From Acidobacteriota bacterium (GTDB taxonomy: Bacteria > Acidobacteriota > Terriglobia > UBA7540): a stretch of DNA of 9,511 nt. The DNA lies in NCBI GenBank assembly GCA_021827245.1, contig JAKAWN010000265.1:1-9511 (forward strand). The letters run 5' to 3'. Made by a program: the position numbers and the translations under genes. The notes beneath the pieces are model-generated. The model was not told where the DNA came from. It did no database searches and saw nothing but the letters and a program-made list of their open reading frames with translations. This document shows, one piece after another, positions 1-5,947 of this stretch. How positions within the stretch are numbered: position 1 is the stretch's first letter; each line of letters starts with the position of its first letter.

Positions 1-255
1 CGTCGCAAAGTCTCCCTGCGCCCTGCCGCCGACCGAGCCAACTCAGTCATGCGCTGAGACTCGTCGCCCCGTCGCAATCGGCGTCTGTTCAAATTTATTC
101 GTTTTTGAATGCGCGCCGACAAACTATCCCCCGGGAATCAGGGTCTCTGATCAGCAGAAGGCCGAATTACGGCTCAAAAGAGATGCCTTCCATGGCGATT
201 GGAACTATAGCTTGCTCCCCAGAAGTTGACACAGTTATTGACTGACATTCCCTAA
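1..255 (+). mobile_element. right end of an ISAzo13-like insertion sequence (partial)
   Basis: The putative transposase tail stops at 229. About 25 bp later, after CAGTTATTGACTGACATTCC, an integrase reading frame starts mid-protein. This is the geometry of an IS right end inserted into the integrase gene. The reverse complement of the terminus would begin near TTAGGGAATGTCAG, a plausible terminal inverted repeat, but the left end is outside the window. The boundary at about 250-256 and the family are inferred. Confidence 0.35.
3..229 (+). pseudogene. ISAzo13-type (Rhodopirellula transposase) C-terminal remnant, probably frameshifted
   Basis: The frame ending at the TGA at 227-229 reads, from about 119, TNYPPGIRVSDQQ and then RDAFHGDWNYSLLPRS. 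The FHGxWNYt ending after a YPxGixVsD segment matches, from memory, the C-terminus of ISAzo13/Rhodopirellula-type DDE transposases. Upstream of about 115 the better match is one frame over, where RPSQLSH and VQIYSFLN can be read; this resembles the segment just before that C-terminus. The apparent shift near 110-122 suggests decay. The catalytic part lies left of the window, so only the tail is visible. The family call rests on short motifs; an unrelated protein tail remains possible. Confidence 0.42.
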
Positions 256-997
256 GAGGGAAGCCGGTCTCGCTTGGTGGACACGGAATGACCTCAAGAA
301 TATCCTTTCAAGTATCTTCACCAAGGCAGAAGACTGGGGCTACTGGGACGGTCGGAATCCGACTAGGAGGACAGTTCTCGGGCGCAAACAGTGGAAGCGC
401 GAAAGACGAATCCTCTCGGACGACCAATTCCGACTGTTGCTGGCGGCGCTACCAATTCACATTCAGTTGATGGTCTGGACCGCAGTCTCCACAGGAATGC
501 GGATCTCGGAGGTGCTCGGACTCCGGTGGCGTAGCGCTGACCTTGAGCGAGGTGTGGTTGTGGTCGCAGAGCGCTACTATCGGGGTGATACCGACGAACC
601 GAAAACCGAACGGGCTCGACGAGAACTTCCACTAGGTTGCTTGGTGGAAGCTTATCGCCGTTATAAGCCAGCCGACACTATTGGTGACGGGTATGTTTTT
701 GAGAAGGACGGCAACCCTCTTGATGACCGGACCATTCTCAAAGATTTCATTCGCCCAGCCGCCAAGCGTCCTGGATTCTACTTCGTCGGCTTTGGGTGGC
801 ACTCTTTTCGTCGCCAGAATCTCACAAGGATTCAAGAGGAGGGTGCTACACCGTTTGAGGCCCAAGCCCAAGCTGGGCACTCGAGGCCGACTATGACCAG
901 CGAATACACGATTGTAAGCCTTGAAAGACGCAAGCAGGCAGTGGTCCGGTTGCAGGAACGCCTGCTCGGCGAAGGGCATTCCCTGGCATTAAACTGA
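242..997 (+). pseudogene. tyrosine-type site-specific integrase, 5'-truncated by an IS insertion
   Basis: The frame is open from 242, and recognisable integrase sequence begins near 275 with WWTRNDLKNILSSIFTKAED, the last helices of a SAM-like core-binding domain. The catalytic domain follows and is complete: first Arg at 500-502 (TGMRISEVLGLRW), beta-strand Lys at 602-604, HxxR at 800-811 (WHSFRR), second His at 878-880 (GHS) and nucleophile Tyr at 905-907 (SEYT). The arm-binding domain and most of the core-binding domain are missing. No ATG lies in frame upstream of the domain; the first conventional start, TTG at 437, has no good ribosome site and would cut into the domain. It is therefore a broken gene, or at most a catalytic-only fragment. 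Its 3' end faces the tRNA fragment 63 bp downstream, a normal place for an integrase beside its att site. The family matches Acidobacteriota integrases from memory. Confidence 0.85.
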
Positions 998-1042
998 CGC
1001 ATTTGCATGAATTTTGCGGGATGGCCAGATGGCAAAAGTTCG

Positions 1043-1136
1043 GTAAGTTGTTGAAACATATGGTAGGCCCGAACGGACTCGAACCGTTGACCTCTACCGT
1101 GTCAACGCTGCGTTAATTGGTTTTACAACAACTTAC
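1043..1136. repeat. 11-bp perfect inverted repeat flanking the tRNA fragment
   Basis: GTAAGTTGTTG at 1043-1053 recurs as its exact reverse complement CAACAACTTAC at 1126-1136. The arms sit about 7 and 20 bp outside the tRNA fragment. Similarity continues loosely past the inner ends (GAAAC versus GTAAAAC). An inverted pair around an att core could be integrase or directionality-factor binding sites; that role is inferred. Confidence 0.6.
1061..1105 (-). other. tRNA-Val(GAC) 3'-half fragment, probable integrase attachment site
   Basis: Read on the minus strand from 1105 to 1061: anticodon loop TTGACAC (anticodon GAC, valine), 3' anticodon stem GGTAG, variable loop AGGTC, a perfect 5-bp T-arm (AACGG / TTCGAGT / CCGTT), 3' acceptor strand CGGGCCT, discriminator A and encoded CCA. 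The bases beyond 1105 do not pair with GGTAG, and no D-arm or 5' acceptor strand (AGGCCCG expected) follows. Only the 3' half exists, so it is not a functional tRNA. A tRNA cut at the anticodon loop beside an integrase is a classic footprint of integration. A small chance remains that the loop is mis-assigned. Confidence 0.85.
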
Positions 1137-1189
1137 AAGACCGCGGGGACTGCCAAAGTTCGCGGAAGTCGTATAAGACTTACATTTTT

Positions 1190-1211
1190 GTGGGTTGGGT
1201 TGTGGGTTGGG
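1190..1211 (+). repeat. two tandem copies of GTGGGTTGGG with 12-bp phase
   Basis: GTGGGTTGGG occurs at 1190-1199 and again at 1202-1211, separated by TT, so the repeat start is 12 bp apart. It lies about 85 bp from the tRNA fragment, inside the presumed island end. Tandem short repeats near att sites are often arm-type integrase or excisionase sites; here that is only a possibility. Confidence 0.55.
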
Positions 1212-1228
1212 ATCTTCCCTGAGATCCC
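1209..1228. other. 7-bp hairpin (GGGATCT / AGATCCC)
   Basis: GGGATCT at 1209-1215 and AGATCCC at 1222-1228 form a perfect 7-bp stem with a 6-nt loop, overlapping the second tandem repeat by three bases. On the plus strand it is followed shortly by TGTTTT, which is weak for an intrinsic terminator. On the minus strand, downstream of the 1337-2482 gene, there is no T-run. Apart from this and the repeats, 998-1336 holds no gene that I can support. Confidence 0.3.
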
Positions 1229-1336
1229 GGTGTTTTCGCGTCAACATGTCAAGTTTTATTGCATAATAACCTGACTTTTGGGATGGTTCGAGTTCTGGTC
1301 CGCGGCACTTGATGGGATGGCAAGCCAACCGTTCCC

Positions 1337-2482
1337 TCAGAGAGCAGCCTTTGCCAGTCGGCGTAGAAAACTCTCCTTGGCGGCGTGGGCTTGGCGAAGT
1401 TCATCCAGCGCCGATTGGAATGCCGCAACACGTTGCTTGCGAACGGCGAGATCGCGCAGGTCGATCAGTAAGCCGACCGCCTTGTCGTATTCGCCCGGCT
1501 GCCGCCTCTGGATATGTGCTGTGATGCGTTCCCAAGTCTCTGCTTCGCGTTTCTCCAGTTGGTCCAGATGGCGCGCCCGCTCGGCCTCCGCCTTAGCTTT
1601 CTCCCGCGCCGCTTCCGCTGCCCGTTTGGCTTCGAGTCGTCGGGTCTTCTCTTCCGTACGCGCCTGAGCCGCAGCGAGTAAATCACGGACGGTGAGGCGT
1701 TGAATCGCGGTGGCAGCGTGCGAAGTTTGTTGCGCTGCCTGCCGATCGAAGCGCCGCAGAATTTCGATTCGCCAACCTTCACCGGCTTGCAATGCCGCGG
1801 TTACCAGCAGATTGTCCTTTTCTTTCGCGGGCAGACCTTGAATCCACTTAGCCAATTCCTCCCGGCCCGGGCCCGCACTCCGTGGGGCAGAAGCCGATGC
1901 GGCAATCTCAATAAGGTCCTCGTCGATTCCCAGAAACTCGATCAGAGCGTGGAGCGGAGCTGACAGTTCACCCAAACCAGCAGGCACCGGAGGTTCCAGT
2001 TCGTCTTCATCAAACTCCTCGCACTGTACGCTAAGAAGCCATCCGAGATAAAGACAGCGGAGGTCGCCCCGCAGCAGGTCGGAACGCAACGACAGCAGGG
2101 AGCCCATCCAGCCGCTGCCGTCGTCCCAGTCATCATTCCCCTCCGACTCGCTTTCAAATCCGATAATCAGGTGTTTACCGGCTTTTCGTACCCACGCGGC
2201 CTCACCTGTAAGCACGGTGATGAGCTGTTCGTAGTCAGCCAACTCCTGCGGAAGGCGAAGGCAGAACTGGTGCGTTCCCCAATTCGCCACATAAACAAAG
2301 GCGTCGAAATACTTCTCCAGAAGCTTGAGGGGGTCAGCCTTAAGGTCTCCCCATTCATAGTGGTTCGTGAAACTTGTTGAAGTAATCACGGCGCGCGCGG
2401 AAATGGACCGCAGTGCAGCCATCTCCGCCTTGGTCAGTGCCCGGTCCACCGCCCGAAAGTCGTAATACTGGTATTCGCTCAT
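1337..2482 (-). CDS. conserved protein of unknown function with C-terminal coiled coil
   Basis: This is a 381-residue protein. Its N-terminal region (YQYYDFRAVDRALTKAEM, then TSFTNHYEWGDLKADP, then YFDAFVYVANWGTHQF) matches, from memory, an uncharacterised conserved family in actinobacteria, cyanobacteria and acidobacteria. I know no established function. Residues about 1-195 look globular and include an acidic stretch at about 109-121. Residues about 272-316 are rich in Ala, Glu, Lys and Arg with heptad-like spacing, a likely coiled coil, followed by a helical tail. There is no signal peptide or membrane segment. ATG is used; the preceding gene's TGA is directly adjacent, with an AAGGGG ribosome site inside that gene's last codons, so the two are probably translationally coupled. 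Its proximity to the divergent primase-helicase gene is the only hint about its role. Confidence 0.85.
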   Translation of the reverse strand: MSEYQYYDFRAVDRALTKAEMAALRSISARAVITSTSFTNHYEWGDLKADPLKLLEKYFDAFVYVANWGTHQFCLRLPQELADYEQLITVLTGEAAWVRKAGKHLIIGFESESEGNDDWDDGSGWMGSLLSLRSDLLRGDLRCLYLGWLLSVQCEEFDEDELEPPVPAGLGELSAPLHALIEFLGIDEDLIEIAASASAPRSAGPGREELAKWIQGLPAKEKDNLLVTAALQAGEGWRIEILRRFDRQAAQQTSHAATAIQRLTVRDLLAAAQARTEEKTRRLEAKRAAEAAREKAKAEAERARHLDQLEKREAETWERITAHIQRRQPGEYDKAVGLLIDLRDLAVRKQRVAAFQSALDELRQAHAAKESFLRRLAKAAL

Positions 2483-2827
2483 TCAGAACCCCTTGTGCCA
2501 GTGATGATACGCGGTGATCCACTCCGCGCCTGCTGGGGCGGGCGTGGGCAACGGCAGATCAAGAATTCCGATTTTCTGCCGGACGTTGCCACAACGGCAG
2601 ATCGCCACGATCCGGCCATCCCGCGCCATATCAATCTTCTCTACAACCGCACCGGCGCCGAGAATATTCACCGGGAAAGGCAGCGCCAAATGTTCCTGAA
2701 TCATCACGAGGAAGCCGCCGGCCTGCTCCTCTTCTGTATAGGCATCCACCACCGCCTCCTCGATCATCCCCTTCAGTCTCGCCTTGCTGACTGGGGGAAG
2801 ATGGGGCTTCGGTTTCCGCACACCCAT
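2483..2827 (-). CDS. CcbP-like predicted calcium-binding protein
   Basis: This is a 114-residue soluble protein. The segment MIEEAVVDAYTEEEQAGGF (residues 21-39), the LALPFPVNILG stretch (47-57), VEKIDMARDGRIVAICRCG and the ILDLPLPTPAPAGAEWI ending match, from memory, proteins annotated as calcium-binding of the CcbP type, named after an acidic Ca2+-binding protein of Anabaena. I chose the ATG at 2827 over the GTG at 2839: GGAGG (2833-2837 on the minus strand) sits 5 nt before the ATG, and that GTG is itself part of the ribosome site. It is the first gene of a two-gene operon, and its TGA abuts the next ATG. Calcium binding here is inferred from family resemblance, and the protein is not strikingly acidic. 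Confidence 0.75.
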   Translation of the reverse strand: MGVRKPKPHLPPVSKARLKGMIEEAVVDAYTEEEQAGGFLVMIQEHLALPFPVNILGAGAVVEKIDMARDGRIVAICRCGNVRQKIGILDLPLPTPAPAGAEWITAYHHWHKGF

Positions 2828-2872
2828 GGGAACCTCCACGACTGGCTTGAGGTTCTGTTATGCCATATCTCT

Positions 2873-2883
2873 ACACTTTGTGT
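2873..2883. promoter_or_regulatory. small palindrome in the divergent intergenic region, possible operator
   Basis: ACACTTTGTGT is a 4+3+4 palindrome lying 46-56 bp upstream of the CcbP-like start, in the 131-bp gap shared with the divergent primase gene. No clear promoter for the minus-strand operon could be picked out. A palindrome this short can arise by chance. Confidence 0.2.
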
Positions 2884-2921
2884 CGCCCAACGTCAGTTTT
2901 CGCCAGCGATTTCGATTGTGC

Positions 2922-2952
2922 TTGGAACCCCCGGGAGATACGAATGTAGAAT
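2922..2952 (+). promoter_or_regulatory. candidate promoter for the primase-helicase-nuclease gene
   Basis: A -10-like TAGAAT (2947-2952) lies 6 nt before the GTG start at 2959. A -35-like TTGGAA (2922-2927) is 19 bp upstream of it, a long spacer. There is no purine-rich ribosome site between the box and GTG other than AGGG, which is too close. If the box is real, transcription would start at or near the GTG, making the mRNA leaderless. Confidence 0.4.
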
Positions 2953-2958
2953 AGGGTT

Positions 2959-5799
2959 GTGGACACCGCTACCCCATTGCCAGGTTTGCCGCAAGGTGGC
3001 GTGGACCAGCGATCTCCCGTCGAGGCCAAAATCGCGCTCTTCCGTTCGCTGTTTCGCGGACGTGAGGATATTTACCCGCACCGCTTCGAAAGCCGCAAGA
3101 CGGGCAAGGCTGGCTATTCGCCGGCGTGTGGTAATGAATGGGTCCAAGGAATCTGCGAAAAGCCCAGAATCAAATGCTCCGAGTGTCCCCACCAACGCTT
3201 TCTTCCCGTAACTGATGCGGTGATTCGCTGGCATCTTTCGGGTCAGGATAATGATGGCCGTCCTTTCGTCATGGGTATCTATCCCATGCTGCTGGATGAA
3301 ACCTGTTTCCTGCTGGCCGCCGATTTCGACAAAGCAACGTGGCAGGAGGATGCCGCAGCTGTCCTACAAACCTGCCGCCAGATGGGCCTGCCCGCAGCGC
3401 TGGAGCAATCGCGGTCGGGAAGAGGTGGCCACGTTTGGTTCTTCTTTGACGAAGCCGTTCCTGCCATTTTGGCGCGCAAGTTGGGGGCGCACATTTTGAC
3501 GGAGACCATGGAACGTCGCCCCGACATCGGTCTGGATTCCTACGACCGCTTATTTCCCAATCAAGATACTCTACCGCAAGGAGGCTTCGGCAACTTAATC
3601 GCCTTGCCGTTACAAAAGCGGCCGAGGAAATCGGGCAATAGCGTTTTCCTGGATGAGCAATTTGCTCCGTTCCATGACCAGTGGGAGTTCTTATCCTCGA
3701 TCCGCAGCATTGGCCGTGGCGAAATCGAGGAAAGGGTACGCCTCGCTGAGGCCAGGGGAAAGGTTGTTGGTGTCCGGCAGGCTCCTGATGGTGATGAAGT
3801 TGAATCGGCGCCGTGGATGGCTCCGCCATCCCGACGGAAGAAGGATGCTCCAATCGTTGGGCCTCTACCAAAAACCTTGGAGCTCACCTTGGGAAATCAG
3901 ATCTACATCGCGAAAGATGGACTGCCCCCGGCCCTCCGCAATCGCTTGATCCGGCTTGCCGCGTTCCAGAACCCCGAGTTCTACAGAGCGCAGTCCATGA
4001 GACTCTCGACCTATGACAAGCCTCGAATTATTGCCTGCGCCGAAGATTATCCTCAGCACATTGGACTGCCGCGCGGCTGCCTGAATGAACTGCTTCAAAC
4101 CCTGTCAGATTTGAACATCAAAACAGTGATTCGGGACCAGCGCAACCCTGGCCGACATCTGGAGGTAACATTCCAGGGCGAACTGCGGCCCGAGCAAACC
4201 ATCGCCGCCCAAGCCATGCTTGCCCAAGATACAGGCGTACTGGCCGCCACCACCGCGTTCGGAAAGACCGTCGTGGCTGCGTGGCTGATCGCTCAACGCG
4301 GCGTTAATACGCTCGTATTGGTGCATAGACGGCAATTGCAACAGCAATGGGTTGAGCGACTTTCCACCTTTCTGGGAATACCGGTTCGGGGCATTGGCCG
4401 GATCGGTGGTGGCCGCAAGAAGCTCACCGGCCAGATGGACGTCGCAGTGATCCAAAGCTTGGTCCGAAACGGCGTCGTCGATGATCTGGTCGGCGACTAT
4501 GGGCACGTCATTGTTGACGAATGCCATCATCTTTCTGCCCAGAGCTTTGAGCTGGTTGCACGTCAGGCCAAGGCAAAGTTCGTCACCGGCTTATCGGCGA
4601 CTGTCAGCCGCAAAGATGGACAACATCCGATCATTTTCATGCAGTGTGGTCCTGTGCGATGCCGCAGTAATACCAAACAACAGGCGGCGGCTCACCCCTT
4701 TGAGCATACCGTGACGGTTCGCCCGACCGACTTTCGCCCACTGCGATCGGCCAATCCTAATGTTCGGCGACAATTCCAGGAACTCTATGAGGAGCTGATT
4801 GCCGATGAAGAACGTAATCGGCTTGTACTCCAGGACGTGCTCCAATCCCTTCGTGAAGGACGTTCGCCGCTGATACTGACCGAGCGCAATGAGCACTTGG
4901 ATTCTTTGGCCAAGCAGTTGGAACCTGAGGTGCGACATCTGGTGGTGCTCCGAGGAGGGATGCGCAAAAAGGAACTTGATGCGATCTCCGCCCGCTTGGC
5001 CGCGATTCCCACGGAGGAGGCCCGTGTGATCCTTGCCACCGGTCGTTTCGTGGGCGAGGGTTTCGATGACGCCCGGCTTGACACCTTGTTTCTGACTCTA
5101 CCCATCTCGTGGCATGGGACCATCGCGCAATACGTCGGCAGGTTGCATCGCCTTTACGACGGCAAGCGCGAAGTCCGTGTGTACGACTACGCCGACCTCA
5201 ACGTACCAATGCTAGCGCGGATGTTTGATCGCCGCTGTCGCGGCTACGAGGCGGTTGGTTATAGGATGCAGCTTCCGGGTAGTGCCGTGCCCGGCTGGCC
5301 GGCTGACGTGCCGCTTCCCATCGATCCCGAGTGGAAGAGCCAATACGCCGCCAGCGTGCGTCGCTTAGTGCGCGATGGCGTAGACTCTCTTCTGGCGAAC
5401 CTCTTTGTCGATGTTGCCATAGTGCCATCTCCTGATGCTGAGGGCACCAATCGGGCGCGAAGCGCCAGCGAAGCATTTCTATTTCGCCGACTCGAAACGT
5501 TGGCCGCGACGACCGGAAGGTTTCGTTTGAACGCAGAGTTGCCGATTTCATTTGATGACTGGGGCCGAATGGAGGTCGATCTGCTTTGCGCGACATCTCG
5601 AATTGCCATCGAATTGGACGGTGGGCAGCATTTGGGTGACGCGGACGCCTACCGGCGTGATCGTCGGAAAGATGCCTTGCTTCAGGAAAACGGCTATCTG
5701 GTTCTTCGCTTTCTCGCCGAGGACGTCGGCAAGTATCTTGATCAGGTGCTGGATGCCATTTTGCGAGCTCTATCCCATCAGGAATCCAAAACCTTCTAA
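2959..5799 (+). CDS. AEP primase-SF2 helicase-nuclease fusion protein (TOTE conflict-system type)
   Basis: This 946-residue protein combines three domains. Residues about 24-270 are an archaeo-eukaryotic primase (AEP) domain: GYSPACGNEW, a cysteine cluster C57, C66, C73, C76 likely to bind zinc, the metal-binding pair D122/D124 (LAADFDK), the SGRGGHVWFFF motif with H158, and LDSYDRLFPNQD near 192-203. Residues about 395-770 are an SF2 helicase: Walker A ATTAFGKT (430-437), DECH (520-523), SAT (546-548), GRFVGEGFDD (695-704) and motif VI QYVGRLHR (724-731). Residues about 840-940 resemble DUF559/Vsr-like endonucleases: D874, then E885-x-D887 in ELDGGQH, then an Arg-rich helix and GYLVLRF. The AEP-helicase part matches, from memory, the bacterial 'TOTE conflict system' family, proposed to act against invading nucleic acid. 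GTG start, probably leaderless. It is transcribed away from the CcbP-like operon. Primer synthesis, unwinding and cleavage are inferred from motifs. Confidence 0.92.
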   Translation: MDTATPLPGLPQGGVDQRSPVEAKIALFRSLFRGREDIYPHRFESRKTGKAGYSPACGNEWVQGICEKPRIKCSECPHQRFLPVTDAVIRWHLSGQDNDGRPFVMGIYPMLLDETCFLLAADFDKATWQEDAAAVLQTCRQMGLPAALEQSRSGRGGHVWFFFDEAVPAILARKLGAHILTETMERRPDIGLDSYDRLFPNQDTLPQGGFGNLIALPLQKRPRKSGNSVFLDEQFAPFHDQWEFLSSIRSIGRGEIEERVRLAEARGKVVGVRQAPDGDEVESAPWMAPPSRRKKDAPIVGPLPKTLELTLGNQIYIAKDGLPPALRNRLIRLAAFQNPEFYRAQSMRLSTYDKPRIIACAEDYPQHIGLPRGCLNELLQTLSDLNIKTVIRDQRNPGRHLEVTFQGELRPEQTIAAQAMLAQDTGVLAATTAFGKTVVAAWLIAQRGVNTLVLVHRRQLQQQWVERLSTFLGIPVRGIGRIGGGRKKLTGQMDVAVIQSLVRNGVVDDLVGDYGHVIVDECHHLSAQSFELVARQAKAKFVTGLSATVSRKDGQHPIIFMQCGPVRCRSNTKQQAAAHPFEHTVTVRPTDFRPLRSANPNVRRQFQELYEELIADEERNRLVLQDVLQSLREGRSPLILTERNEHLDSLAKQLEPEVRHLVVLRGGMRKKELDAISARLAAIPTEEARVILATGRFVGEGFDDARLDTLFLTLPISWHGTIAQYVGRLHRLYDGKREVRVYDYADLNVPMLARMFDRRCRGYEAVGYRMQLPGSAVPGWPADVPLPIDPEWKSQYAASVRRLVRDGVDSLLANLFVDVAIVPSPDAEGTNRARSASEAFLFRRLETLAATTGRFRLNAELPISFDDWGRMEVDLLCATSRIAIELDGGQHLGDADAYRRDRRKDALLQENGYLVLRFLAEDVGKYLDQVLDAILRALSHQESKTF

Positions 5800-5910
5800 A
5801 AGTTATGGTCAGGAAGTACGTAGAGATTGGTCGGCCCCTGAATTGGTTCCATTTGCCTGAAAGCACCAGTAATTAACAGGAGGGTTGCTCAGAACCACAG
5901 CTCAGAAGTA

Positions 5911-5939
5911 CTGCAAACGTCCGGGCTTCAAAGTATAAT
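5911..5939 (+). promoter_or_regulatory. promoter of the AlbA_2/ATPase gene
   Basis: A perfect TATAAT lies at 5934-5939, 8 nt before the GTG start at 5948. Seventeen bp upstream of it, CTGCAA (5911-5916) is a weak -35 match. The short distance means the transcript would start at or next to the GTG. No ribosome site lies between the box and the start. Confidence 0.55.
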
Positions 5940-5947
5940 GCAGAGCT

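Noticed and set aside
1061..1140. Complete functional tRNA gene
   Set aside because: The sequence past the anticodon loop fails to pair with the 3' anticodon stem and shows no D-arm or matching 5' acceptor strand.
1113..1328. Minus-strand 71-codon frame containing NPQPNPQ next to the tRNA fragment
   Set aside because: TTG start without a ribosome site; the NPQPNPQ stretch is just the translation of the tandem GTGGGTTGGG repeat, and the frame covers the att-region hairpin. No family resemblance.
2828..2839. GTG at 2839 as start of the CcbP-like gene
   Set aside because: That GTG forms part of the GTGGAGG ribosome site serving the ATG at 2827.
3269..3871. Long minus-strand open frames inside the primase-helicase gene
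   Set aside because: Composition is typical of antisense shadows of a GC-rich gene; no recognisable domain, and the plus-strand frame carries clear conserved motifs.
5878..5887. AGGAGGG in the gap before the AlbA_2 gene, suggesting a small leader peptide
   Set aside because: The only start codon near it (TTG) abuts the motif with no spacer, and the resulting 17-codon frame shows no sign of being real.
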